A stretch of 16,365 nt of DNA from an uncultured Collinsella sp. (GCA_900552705.1 USAX01000030.1:1-16365), one strand, 5' to 3'. Shown: positions 6,756-14,404, counted from the stretch's first letter. The notes: generated by a model from the sequence alone, not told the origin. A program made the numbers and translations.

Positions 6756-6773
6756 CAACACCGCTGATACAAC

Positions 6774-8402
6774 TTAGCCTCGAGCTTCTTCGAGCATCTG
6801 CTTTGCGTGGGCCAAGCTTGCCTCGGACTGATCGCCGCTCAGCATTCGGGCGATCTCTGCGGTACGGGCGTCTCCCGTCACCTCGTCCAGATGCGTCTGG
6901 GGAACATCGCCGGGTTCCTTGCTCACCACGTAGTGCTTATCGGCCATAACGGCGACCTGCGCCAGGTGCGTAACGACTATCACCTGATGCGTCGCGGCAA
7001 GATCGGCCAGCACACCAGCAAGAGCACGAGCCGTGGAGCCGCCGACACCGGCATCGACCTCGTCAAACACCAGCGTATCGACACCGTCCGCATTACCCAA
7101 GACCACCTTGCTCGCCAGCATAACGCGGCTGAGCTCGCCGCCCGACGCAATGCGGCGCAGGGGTCGCGGCGTCAAGCCAGCACCGCTGCGATACAAAAGC
7201 TCGTAGCTCGAAGGACCCGCCGGCGTCCACTCGGCGCGCGGAAGATCACGCGACTCCCAAACGAGCTCGGCGCCGCCCATCTCCAAGCGTGCCATCTGAC
7301 GACCAACCTCGTGGCAGAAGCGCGGGGCCGCCGTATTGCGAGCGCGCTTAAGCGCCTTGGCAGCGGCAAACAACTCGCGCTCGACAGCACCAAGTGATTC
7401 ACGCGCCTTTTTGATCTGTTCATCGCCATCATCGACCAGGGACAGCAGCTCTTGCGAGCGATCGCGCATGGCAAAAACATCGTCCATGGTGGGACCCCAC
7501 TGACGCAACAGGCCCTTGAGGTCGGAATACCGCTCACGCATGCGAGCGAGCTCGCGCGGGTCGAAGGCGACGCCATCGCGATAGGCACGAAGCTCGTTCG
7601 CGCTATCCTCAAGGGAGATGCAGGCATCCGAAAGCGCATCGGCAATGTCGCCCAGTCTGCGATCGACGGTAGCCATACGGGAAAGCTCTGCAACGGCGCT
7701 GTTCACGGCATCGAGCGCTCCCCCTTCGGCGGCAAGCGATGCATGGGCATCGTTAGCCGTGGCAACCAGTACCTCGGCATGTTCGGAGCGCGGCAGCAGT
7801 TCCTCGAGTTCCTCATACTCGCCCGGCTTGGGGTCGACCTCGGCGATGCGCTCGAGGGCGAAACGCGCTTCCTCGACGCGACTCCCCTGCGCGCGTGAGG
7901 CTTCCTCCACGCGACGGACCTCCTTGGCAGCCGCACGCGACGCCTTGAAGCAGGCACGGTAACGGTCGAGCGCCTCGAGCGCAGAGCGACCAGCCCAGGC
8001 ATCAACCATGGCAACATGATGCGCCGGATCGAGCAGACGCTGATGTTCATGCTGGCCGCACAGATCCATCATCACGCCGACGCGCTCGGAAAGCTCGCGC
8101 ACGCTGGCGATGCGGCCGTCAATCTTGACGCGGCTGCGGCCCTCGGCAGAAAGGCTGCGCTGCACGGTAAAGCCCTCCGTGTCGTGCGGGCCGTCGAACA
8201 AGCGCGCCTCGACGCTCGCCAGCGCCTCTCCCTCGCGCACGGTCGACGAATCTGCACGCTCGCCCAAAATGAGCTTGAGCGCCGAGAGCAGCGCGGTCTT
8301 GCCGGCACCGGTCTCGCCAGTCAAAACCGTTAGGCCCGCACTCGGCACCAGCGTCGCCTCGCGAATGAGTGCAATGTTGGAAACCTGCAGCTCATCGATC
8401 AT
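6774..8402 (-). CDS. recN: DNA repair protein RecN
   Basis: SMC-like ATPase of double-strand break repair, acting on the nucleoid with RecA. 542 residues, close to the family norm. Seen: Walker A GETGAGKT (29-36) near the N-terminus; a central charged helical region (about 155-375) expected to form the coiled coil; the ABC signature SGGELSR (about 420-426); Walker B TLVFDEVDAG (about 443-452); and the HLAQVA switch segment. The ATG at 8402 has GGAG 6 bases upstream; the in-frame ATG at 8414 has none. The chosen start overlaps the end of nadK by 11 bases, suggesting translational coupling. Last gene of the efp-led unit. Confidence 0.95.
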   Translation of the reverse strand: MIDELQVSNIALIREATLVPSAGLTVLTGETGAGKTALLSALKLILGERADSSTVREGEALASVEARLFDGPHDTEGFTVQRSLSAEGRSRVKIDGRIASVRELSERVGVMMDLCGQHEHQRLLDPAHHVAMVDAWAGRSALEALDRYRACFKASRAAAKEVRRVEEASRAQGSRVEEARFALERIAEVDPKPGEYEELEELLPRSEHAEVLVATANDAHASLAAEGGALDAVNSAVAELSRMATVDRRLGDIADALSDACISLEDSANELRAYRDGVAFDPRELARMRERYSDLKGLLRQWGPTMDDVFAMRDRSQELLSLVDDGDEQIKKARESLGAVERELFAAAKALKRARNTAAPRFCHEVGRQMARLEMGGAELVWESRDLPRAEWTPAGPSSYELLYRSGAGLTPRPLRRIASGGELSRVMLASKVVLGNADGVDTLVFDEVDAGVGGSTARALAGVLADLAATHQVIVVTHLAQVAVMADKHYVVSKEPGDVPQTHLDEVTGDARTAEIARMLSGDQSEASLAHAKQMLEEARG

Positions 8403-9252
8403 GACGGACTCCATAGAATACGCGGCTCACCGAGTTATAGAAGCTCTCGGGGCCGTAATCCAGCAGCAGAACATCTCCGGGCCCGCGGCGCACGGCCACG
8501 CTCTCGACCGTGCCATCGCAGGTAATAAACTGTCCGTCGATGGCAATCGCCGGCACGCTCGGGCGATCATCAGACATAAAGATCTCAACGACATCACTCG
8601 GCGAGGTCAAAAAAGCGCGAGCCTGAATGGTATGCGGAGCGATGGGCACACAGACCATACCCGTGTAATCGGGGCTGACAATGGGGCCGCCGGCGGAAAG
8701 CGCGTAGCCGGTGGAGCCGGTCGCCGTCGAAACGACGACACCGTCGCCGCGAAGGCGGTCGATATGATGGCCGGACACCGTGATGTCAAACTCAACCATA
8801 TCGGACAGGGGGCCGCGCGTAAGTGCCATATCGTTGAGGGCAAATGTGCGCACGACATCCTTCGTGCCGTCTTCTCGCACGGACACGATATCCGCGGCGA
8901 TGGTGGCGCGGCGGCTCACGTGCAGCTCACCGGACAGAGCATCGCTCACGACCTGCAGAATGTCGCGCTCCTCGGGGCTCGCAGCAGTTAAAAAGCCCAG
9001 GTGACCATAGGAAAGACCAAGGATAGGAATCTCGCGATGGTTGAGGATGCGGGCAGCGCGCAGCAACGTACCGTCGCCGCCGAGCGTAATGACCAGATCT
9101 GAGCCATCAATATCAGGCGTGCTTTGAATCTTCGATCGCTGGTCGGCAGCCCATGCGACCTCGTAGCCCTGGCGCGAAAGCCAAAGCTCGAGCATCAGGC
9201 CGCTCTCGACCGCCTCTTGCTTGTAGTAATTGGGAACCAGAAAGACCTTCAT
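8392..9252 (-). CDS. nadK: NAD kinase
   Basis: Makes NADP from NAD and ATP or polyphosphate in the cytoplasm. 286 residues, a usual size. Seen: the catalytic GGDGT at 58-62; ALNDMAL (138-144), where most members have asparagine-glutamate instead of asparagine-aspartate; the diagnostic VVSTATGSTGYALSAGGPI (173-191), which forms the NAD site; and a C-terminal beta-sandwich with AIDGQ. Its ATG shares the ATGA overlap with the tlyA stop (9249-9252), and its end overlaps the recN start by 11 bases. The tlyA-nadK-recN order is widely conserved in Gram-positive bacteria. Confidence 0.96.
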   Translation of the reverse strand: MKVFLVPNYYKQEAVESGLMLELWLSRQGYEVAWAADQRSKIQSTPDIDGSDLVITLGGDGTLLRAARILNHREIPILGLSYGHLGFLTAASPEERDILQVVSDALSGELHVSRRATIAADIVSVREDGTKDVVRTFALNDMALTRGPLSDMVEFDITVSGHHIDRLRGDGVVVSTATGSTGYALSAGGPIVSPDYTGMVCVPIAPHTIQARAFLTSPSDVVEIFMSDDRPSVPAIAIDGQFITCDGTVESVAVRRGPGDVLLLDYGPESFYNSVSRVFYGVRHDR

Positions 9253-10052
9253 AGCGTTGCAGCTTTCTCGCTCAAAGCCGATACCTGGGATTGCAGCTCA
9301 TCGTCGGTGCGTTCACCAGGGGCAAACCTTGTGCCGTACAGGAAAAACTCAACGTTGCCCTTAGCGCCATGGATGGGCGACACGCACACGTCAAGCGGGA
9401 ACAGGCCCTTGGCGGCAAAAAGCTCAATCGCCGCCACGAGCGTATCGCGGCGGACGGCGGGGTCGGTCACGATACCGCGCTCGCCCACCAGCGCAGCCGG
9501 TGCCTCAAACTGGGGCTTTACGAGCGTGCAGAACGAACCCGAAGGCTTCAGGCACGCCAGCACCGCATCGATAATGTTCGCGATGCTGGTAAACGACACG
9601 TCGCACACAGCCAAGTCGATAGCGCTCTCATAGCCAAGCTCGGGTAACTGCGTCACGTTGGTGCGCTCATGCAGCGTCACGCGATCGTCCTGACGCAACG
9701 ACCAATCAAACTGGGCGCGACCCACGTCCACCGAAACAACGGTCGCAGCTCCGCGCTTGAGCAGGCAATCGGTAAAGCCGCCGGTAGAGCAGCCTACGTC
9801 CAGGCAGGCAAGGCCCGTCGGGTCGATACAAAACGCATCGAGCGCACCCTCGAGCTTAAGGCCGCCGCGCCCAACGTACGGAATGCGCCCCTTCACGTGC
9901 AGAGGCAAGCCCGGGGTCACCTTAAGGCCCGGCGAAGTCAAGCGCTCGCCGCCACTCGAGACCAGGCCGGCCATAAGAGTGCGAAGGGCATCCGCGCGAT
10001 CAGCGCAGATGCCCTGTGAAATCAGTTCGTCATCGAGACGCACGCGTTTCAT
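9249..10052 (-). CDS. tlyA: TlyA-family rRNA methyltransferase (S4 plus FtsJ-like domains)
   Basis: TlyA proteins 2'-O-methylate cytidines in 16S and/or 23S rRNA; older annotation calls them haemolysins. 267 residues. The N-terminal S4 RNA-binding domain (about 1-60) starts KRVRLDDELISQG. Next come YVGRGGLKL (59-67); the SAM-binding LDVGCSTGGFTD (84-95); SVDVG (107-111); CDVSFTS (150-156); and LVKPQFE (177-183), all typical of the family. The start is uncertain: ATG at 10052 fits the family N-terminus, ATG at 10061 and TTG at 10064 are in frame, and none has a strong ribosome site. It follows xseB by 35 bases and overlaps nadK by ATGA. Confidence 0.93.
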   Translation of the reverse strand: MKRVRLDDELISQGICADRADALRTLMAGLVSSGGERLTSPGLKVTPGLPLHVKGRIPYVGRGGLKLEGALDAFCIDPTGLACLDVGCSTGGFTDCLLKRGAATVVSVDVGRAQFDWSLRQDDRVTLHERTNVTQLPELGYESAIDLAVCDVSFTSIANIIDAVLACLKPSGSFCTLVKPQFEAPAALVGERGIVTDPAVRRDTLVAAIELFAAKGLFPLDVCVSPIHGAKGNVEFFLYGTRFAPGERTDDELQSQVSALSEKAATL

Positions 10053-10087
10053 GAATGCCATCAACCATTCGTATCCGGAGATGCGGC

Positions 10088-10327
10088 CTAGCTATCCTGG
10101 GATTCGTTTGCCGCATCCTCATCGTATTCCTGCTCGAGCTTATCGGCCTCACGCGGCGTCAGCTCAAACTTGTCGACCATATCGACCGCGCGGGAGCCCA
10201 GCTCAATCGCTTCGTCAAACAGATCGAGTGAACGCTCCAAGGACGTATCCTTGGAGCGAACGGTAGCGATGATCTGGTCCAGACGGTCCGAAATCTCGTC
10301 AAAGTTGCGGACAGAACCCTCTGGCAT
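10088..10327 (-). CDS. xseB: exodeoxyribonuclease VII small subunit
   Basis: Small helical subunit that, in multiple copies, associates with XseA to degrade single-stranded DNA. 79 residues, the normal size. The N-terminal half fits the family pattern (NFDEISDRLDQII, then SLERSLDLFDEAIELG). The C-terminal half is acidic, and the fit is weaker after residue 50. Start ATG at 10327 with GAGGAG 5 bases upstream, lying inside the last codons of nusB; only 2 bases separate the genes. XseA, usually the neighbour, is not in this window. Assignment is fairly sure from pattern and place. Confidence 0.8.
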   Translation of the reverse strand: MPEGSVRNFDEISDRLDQIIATVRSKDTSLERSLDLFDEAIELGSRAVDMVDKFELTPREADKLEQEYDEDAANESQDS

Positions 10328-10329
10328 GG

Positions 10330-10917
10330 CTACTCCTCGACGGAGTCGGCCTCGACGGCCTCAGCAGCGTCCACATCCTCGGCAAGTACACCGGCGGTAG
10401 CACGAGCGGCAGCGACCTTGGCGGCAGCCTCAGCAGCCTGGGCCTCCTCGCGAGCGCGATCCTCGGCCAGCAGTTCCTGGTACAGGTCCTCGCCCGGCAA
10501 CTCCTCGCTGCGCGCGATCTTGCCCAGCACGCCGTTGACGAACGACGCGGACTGGTCGGTGCCATAGGCCTTGGCAAGTTCGACGGCCTCGTTGATCACG
10601 ATAGCGTCCGAGACCTCTTCGTCGGTGAGGAAGCGCATCTCGTAGACGGCGATACGCAGCAGATTGCGGTCGGCGCCGGGCATGCGCATAAGATCCCAGT
10701 TCTTGGCGACGGCGCGCAGGGCACAGTCGATGCGATCGATATGCTCGTAGGCACCGCGGCACAGCTCCAGCGCATAGGGGTCGAGGGGGCCCTTCGAGAT
10801 CAGGAAATCGCCCTCGAGGACGCGCTCGAGCGGGCTGTCCGTGGCCTCGGCCTGGAACAGCAGCTGCAGCGCCTGACTGCGGGCAAGCGTACGCCCGCGA
10901 TAAACCTTAAGGCTCAA
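10330..10917 (-). CDS. nusB: transcription antitermination factor NusB with acidic C-terminal tail
   Basis: All-helical RNA-binding protein that, with NusE (ribosomal S10), recognises boxA and supports antitermination of rRNA operons. 195 residues, longer than the usual 130-160. The core (about 8-136) shows LARSQALQLLFQAE at the start and INEAVELAKAYG...FVNGVLGKI near its end, all diagnostic. Residues about 140-195 form an Ala/Glu/Asp-rich tail outside the family fold, probably disordered. The start is a TTG at 10917, supported by AAGGAG with a 6-base spacer inside the end of the Asp23 gene and by the absence of an upstream in-frame ATG. It lies 3 bases after the Asp23 gene and 2 before xseB. 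Confidence 0.94.
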   Translation of the reverse strand: MSLKVYRGRTLARSQALQLLFQAEATDSPLERVLEGDFLISKGPLDPYALELCRGAYEHIDRIDCALRAVAKNWDLMRMPGADRNLLRIAVYEMRFLTDEEVSDAIVINEAVELAKAYGTDQSASFVNGVLGKIARSEELPGEDLYQELLAEDRAREEAQAAEAAAKVAAARATAGVLAEDVDAAEAVEADSVEE

Positions 10918-10920
10918 AGG

Positions 10921-11283
10921 TTACTCCTTGGGGAAAACGAGGCCGTCGATGCAAACGTCAACGCGCTCGACCTCAACGCCCACCTGGGCATCGATGGCAG
11001 CGACCACGGCAGCGCGAACGGCCTCGGCGAGTTTCTTGAACGGATAGCCAAAGAACACCACAACGCGCACGGTGAGTGCGAGCTTGTCGCCGACGACCTC
11101 GGTCTCGACCGCCGGCTCGGAAGCCGGGGCCTTGGACGAGAGCATCATGGAGACAAGGTTGGTGGCAAGGTCCTTGACGCCAACGGAGGCGATGCCCTCG
11201 ACATCGGACACGGCGCGCGAGACAATGGCGGTCAGAACATCGGGCGAAATGCCGATGCCGTCAATCTTGATTTCCTGGGGCAT
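10921..11283 (-). CDS. Asp23/Gls24 family envelope stress protein
   Basis: 120 residues forming a single Asp23/Gls24 (DUF322) domain, with the family's IGISPDVLTAIVSRAVSDVEG opening, a conserved valine-rich strand (LALTVRVVVFFGYPF), and VERVDVCIDGLVF at the end. Relatives in Firmicutes are abundant membrane-associated proteins linked to cell-envelope stress; their biochemical role is not settled. No signal peptide or membrane segment is seen. The ATG at 11283 has AGGAGG 4 bases upstream. It lies between efp and nusB, a placement common in Gram-positive genomes. Confidence 0.9.
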   Translation of the reverse strand: MPQEIKIDGIGISPDVLTAIVSRAVSDVEGIASVGVKDLATNLVSMMLSSKAPASEPAVETEVVGDKLALTVRVVVFFGYPFKKLAEAVRAAVVAAIDAQVGVEVERVDVCIDGLVFPKE

Positions 11284-11307
11284 GAGTCCTCCTAGAAGAG
11301 TTGGTTG

Positions 11308-11871
11308 CTAGACGCGGGAGACGAACTTGCCGTCGCGGGTGTCAACCTTGATGACCTCGCCCTCGTTGAGGTACATGGGGACCTGGATGACAGCGCCGGT
11401 GTCGATCGTGGCCGGCTTGGTGGAACCCTGGACGGTGTCGCCCTTAAAGCCCGGGTCGGTCTGGACGATGGTGGTCTCGATGAACATCGGCGGAGTCACG
11501 CCCATGAGCTCATCGTCGGCGAAGAGCAGCTGGCAAATGTCGTTCTCGCGCAGCCACTTGGAGTTCTCGCCCACCATGTCCTCGGGAACGGGAACCTGCT
11601 CATAGGATTCGTTGTCCATGAAGATGTAGTCGGTGCCATCGTTGTAGAGGTACTGGAACTCACGGGTGGTGAGCATGACGCTCTCGAACTTGGTGCCGGC
11701 GTTGCAGGTGTTCTCGACGACGCGGCCGCTCTTGATGTCGCGGGTCTTGTAGCGCACAAACGCGCCGCCCTTGCCCGGCTTGACATGCTGGAACTCGACG
11801 ATGGTGTAGACCTTGTCCTTAATGCGGAGACCGAGGCCGTTCTTGAAGTCGGCGGTAGAAATGGTAGGCAT
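11308..11871 (-). CDS. efp: translation elongation factor P
   Basis: Binds ribosomes between the P and E sites and relieves stalling at polyproline stretches. 187 residues, the usual length, with the three beta-barrel domains expected. The domain I tip reads VKPGKGGAFVR (30-40), placing lysine at 34, the position modified in some bacteria. No modification enzyme gene (epmA, epmB, ymfI or earP type) is in the window. The C-terminal signature IDTGAVIQVPMYLNEGEVIKVDTRDG is typical. The ATG at 11871 is chosen for the family N-terminus MPTIST and AAAGG upstream; the ORF can be extended to 11904 without such support. First gene of the unit running to recN. Confidence 0.97.
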   Translation of the reverse strand: MPTISTADFKNGLGLRIKDKVYTIVEFQHVKPGKGGAFVRYKTRDIKSGRVVENTCNAGTKFESVMLTTREFQYLYNDGTDYIFMDNESYEQVPVPEDMVGENSKWLRENDICQLLFADDELMGVTPPMFIETTIVQTDPGFKGDTVQGSTKPATIDTGAVIQVPMYLNEGEVIKVDTRDGKFVSRV

Positions 11872-11928
11872 AGCGACCTTTCTTGTTATGGGCAGAACGC
11901 ACAAGCGTCCAAATTACATACGAGCGAA

Positions 11929-11934
11929 ATTATA
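11929..11934 (-). promoter_or_regulatory. -10 box of the efp-asp23-nusB-xseB-tlyA-nadK-recN unit
   Basis: A perfect TATAAT on the minus strand, 57 bases before the efp start, preceded by TG. The hexamer 17 bases upstream is a poor match to TTGACA. It lies between the pepP terminator and efp, the only gap before this gene cluster, so it probably drives all seven genes. Confidence 0.65.
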
Positions 11935-11964
11935 CACTTGCAGACGGCGCCTGCAGCGAGCGCA

Positions 11965-12008
11965 TAAAAAGAGAACGCGGGGCGTCCGAATTGCTCCGGA
12001 GGCCCCGC
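11965..12008 (-). terminator. rho-independent terminator of pepP
   Basis: On the minus strand GCGGGGC (12008-12002) pairs with GCCCCGC (11983-11977). A G-G mismatch and an inner TCCG/CGGA stem (11985-11988 with 11997-12000) follow, with an 8-base loop. A TTTTT tract lies 6 bases past the stem (11970-11966). It starts 24 bases beyond the pepP stop. Confidence 0.8.
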
Positions 12009-12031
12009 CCCAAACTATCTACCGAAGTAGA

Positions 12032-13162
12032 CTAGCAATCGATGACGTGAAGGTCATGCGGCGTCTTGGTGAAGGGCTCGTAGCCGTTCTCGGTGACCAC
12101 GCCGTAGTCCTCCAGGCGCACACCGCCCACGCCGGGCAGGTAGACGCCGGGCTCCATGGTGATAACCGAGCCGACCTCGATGATATTCTTGCTGCGGTTG
12201 AAGTTAGGCAGCTCGTGGATGTCAATGCCCACGCCATGGCCCAGACCATGGTTGTAGTAATCGCCATAGCCGGCATCGCCAATGATCTTCTTGGAAAGCT
12301 TGAAAATGTCGTTGCCCTCGACGCCCGGATGAATGGCGGCAACGCACTCCTCGTGCGTACGGCGCACGAGCGCGTACAGGTCGAGCTGCTCCTGGGTAGG
12401 CTCGCCCATCACGACGGTGCGCGTCATGTCAGAACGATAATCGCAGTAGCCCGCGCCGTAATCCATGAGGACGAAGTCGCCCTTCTCGATCACGCGGTCG
12501 CTCGGAACGGCATGCGGGTTGGCGGTATTGGGGCCGCTCGCCACGATGGAGCCAAAGGCCAGGCTGTCGGCACCGTTGGCGAACATAAAGTTCTCGAGCT
12601 CGTTGCGAACCTGCTTCTCGGTCATACCGGGCTTAATAAATCCGAGCATGTGCTGGAAGGCGGCGTCGGTAATCGACTGCGCATGGCGCATGAGCTCGAT
12701 CTCCTCGGCGTCCTTGATGGCGCGCATCTTGCGAATGTCGTCATGCATCAGCGGCAGCATGCAGGCGACGGAGCGGTCCTCCAGGCCACGCTGGATACCC
12801 TGGTAGAAGTTGATCTGCATGTCGTCCTCGACAGCGCAGACACGGCACTTGTTAGCCGCGATCTTGCCGGCGACCCAACCGGGGATGGTGCCCTCGTCCA
12901 TGTCGTAGACCCAGGGGCTGCCGGCGGACGTGTTCTCCTCAAAGCTGTTGAGATAGCGTGAGTCGGTATGGAACAGGCACTGGTCGGCCGTAATAAATGC
13001 AGCGTGCGGGAACTCGAAGGTGTAGTCGAAGACGCCCTTCACGCCCGTGAGCCAACGAAGGTTGGCCTCGTCGCGCACGACGATAGCGTCGTAGCCGCGC
13101 TCAGCCATCAGGGCACGGACACGCTCGATACGACCGGCAGGACCGGCAGCAAACTCAGACAT
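12032..13162 (-). CDS. pepP: M24-family metallopeptidase, Xaa-Pro aminopeptidase type
   Basis: Cleaves an N-terminal residue from peptides with proline in second position; cytoplasmic, with two metal ions. 376 residues. The creatinase-like N-terminal domain spans about 10-145, and the pita-bread catalytic domain about 152-376. Expected metal ligands are all visible: Asp234 (LMDYGAG), Asp245 (YRSDMTRT), His309 (GLGHGVGIDIHELP), Glu337 (TMEPGVY) and Glu351 (RLEDYG). The substrate-site His217 in NPHAVPS is also present. The ATG at 13162 is chosen for AAAGGA 6 bases upstream; a longer frame reaches 13288 without a ribosome site and through the palindromic leader. It stands just upstream of efp, as in many actinobacteria. 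Xaa-Pro dipeptidase (pepQ) is the alternative name. Confidence 0.92.
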   Translation of the reverse strand: MSEFAAGPAGRIERVRALMAERGYDAIVVRDEANLRWLTGVKGVFDYTFEFPHAAFITADQCLFHTDSRYLNSFEENTSAGSPWVYDMDEGTIPGWVAGKIAANKCRVCAVEDDMQINFYQGIQRGLEDRSVACMLPLMHDDIRKMRAIKDAEEIELMRHAQSITDAAFQHMLGFIKPGMTEKQVRNELENFMFANGADSLAFGSIVASGPNTANPHAVPSDRVIEKGDFVLMDYGAGYCDYRSDMTRTVVMGEPTQEQLDLYALVRRTHEECVAAIHPGVEGNDIFKLSKKIIGDAGYGDYYNHGLGHGVGIDIHELPNFNRSKNIIEVGSVITMEPGVYLPGVGGVRLEDYGVVTENGYEPFTKTPHDLHVIDC

Positions 13163-13218
13163 GCAGATTCCTTTCTTAGTGTCCTCATAAAAGCGGGACG
13201 GGCCTCGATCGAAAGATG

Positions 13219-13234
13219 GAATCGCGCGCGATTC
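13219..13234. promoter_or_regulatory. perfect 16-bp palindrome in the pepP leader
   Basis: GAATCGCGCGCGATTC is its own reverse complement over all 16 bases. TCGATCGA (13205-13212), an 8-bp palindrome, lies close by. They sit about 55 bases before the pepP start, downstream of a perfect TTGACA (13283-13288 on the minus strand). A TATCAT (13063+200, i.e. 13263-13268) follows at only 14 bases, and a weaker CATGTT (13260-13265) at 17. The palindrome could be a repressor site or an RNA hairpin of the leader. Confidence 0.45.
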
Positions 13235-13294
13235 GCAACCGATTGGAAACCCGCCCCTCAACATGATACGAAAGACGATGTATGTCAATAAATC

Positions 13295-14404
13295 CTAGAG
13301 AAGTTCTTTGCGAGAAGCCAAGTATGCGTGAGCATGGCGGTCGAGAACCTCGTCCTCAACGCTCGTTAGACGAATGGCGCCGAGCGCCGCGGGCAGCGGC
13401 AACATGCTACGGTTCGAGCGCGCAAACTGCTGCCTGCGGAACTTCTCGATAAACGCGGTAGGCTCCAGGTCGAAGGCAAGTTCATCGATGCCAAAGTCCT
13501 CCAGGCAGTCATCGACATCAAACACATAGTCGATATCGAAGTCGCAGGCATCGTGTGCTAGGCGCGCCTCAAAGCGCATGCCCTCGGACAACAGCTGGTA
13601 GGCAGGGACCTGCGACGCGGCATCGCCCAAGCAGACGCGCAGGGTACGCTCCCCCGTCTTGCCAAAGTCTAGAGCGTGGCGGGCGCTGGGATTCGTAGCC
13701 ATCAGTACGTCCTTACGGGCAGTCTGAGACCACTGAACGGCATTGACGAGCGCGACCTCCTCGCCCGCGAGAATCTCGGGGACGGTCTCGGTAAACTGAT
13801 TCCAGCGGGACTTGCTGCTCGAAAGCATGGTGCCAACAAGTACCACATAGCCAAGTTTGAGGTCATCGGGGTCCGCCTCGCGAACAAGATCAAGGTCACA
13901 CACGACCAACCCCGGCTCGGGACGGAACGCGATAGCGGGAAGCGCATTCGCCGACGAGGCAACGAGCGGCCTCATGGTCGTCGCGACCGTGAGCATGGCG
14001 TCAAACGTCGTCGGCAGCAAGGCGCACTCGGTGCGACCGCACCACTGATTGGCACACCAGCAAACGACTGAGCAGGTCGCCGTGTCGCCGACAGCGACAA
14101 CGAGATCATCGCAGGTAATGCCGTTAGCCGACAGCGCGCCAAAGACGGTATCGGCATCGACCAACGTAGCACCGGCAGGCGAAACCTCGAGGACGAGCGG
14201 CGACACGGCAAAACCGGCGTCAACCAGTGCATGCTCGACAACCTCGCCAAAACGCTCGGATGTGGCGTCGTTCCAAACCACCATCGCACGCTTAGGCTTG
14301 CCCACAGCCGAGGCAAACATGCGCGACAGCTCCTCGAACGCCCCCAATCCGACGCGGACATCGACACTGCGGTTTTGGAAATTGATAAGTTGACGGCGAA
14401 TCAT
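13295..14404 (-). CDS. 3-dehydroquinate synthase-like protein lacking active-site motifs
   Basis: 369 residues, close to the AroB norm of about 360, and in the place where aroB follows aroK in other genomes. Overall alignment to AroB is traceable: DDLVVAVGD (99-107) at the nucleotide site, LLPTTFDAM (129-137) for VPTTLLAQV, GLVVCDLDLV (165-174), HALDFGKTGERT (243-254) for LNLGHTFGHAIE, and SEGMRFEARLA (273-283). The key residues are not there. The GGGVVGD glycines are gone, DSSVGGKT reads TVATTMRP, the region of the metal-binding glutamate reads LKLGYVVLVG, and the GHTxGH and HGE histidines are replaced. Five cysteines cluster at 111-127. The ATG at 14404 forms an ATGA overlap with aroK. The frame is intact, so it is translated and conserved in length. 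A non-catalytic or repurposed paralogue is the likeliest reading. Confidence 0.75.
   Translation of the reverse strand: MIRRQLINFQNRSVDVRVGLGAFEELSRMFASAVGKPKRAMVVWNDATSERFGEVVEHALVDAGFAVSPLVLEVSPAGATLVDADTVFGALSANGITCDDLVVAVGDTATCSVVCWCANQWCGRTECALLPTTFDAMLTVATTMRPLVASSANALPAIAFRPEPGLVVCDLDLVREADPDDLKLGYVVLVGTMLSSSKSRWNQFTETVPEILAGEEVALVNAVQWSQTARKDVLMATNPSARHALDFGKTGERTLRVCLGDAASQVPAYQLLSEGMRFEARLAHDACDFDIDYVFDVDDCLEDFGIDELAFDLEPTAFIEKFRRQQFARSNRSMLPLPAALGAIRLTSVEDEVLDRHAHAYLASRKELL

Noticed and set aside
13163..13288. Extended N-terminus of the M24 peptidase
   Set aside because: It would translate the palindromic leader and possible promoter, without a ribosome site; AAAGGA precedes the ATG at 13162.
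13263..13288. TTGACA/TATCAT pair as a standard promoter of pepP
   Set aside because: Both boxes look good alone, but the 14-base spacing is too short for a usual sigma-70 type promoter, so I list the region as regulatory only.
13295..14404. AroB-like gene as a frameshifted pseudogene
   Set aside because: The frame is open from the ATGA overlap to the stop at normal length, with AroB-like segments in order in one frame; motif loss is by substitution.
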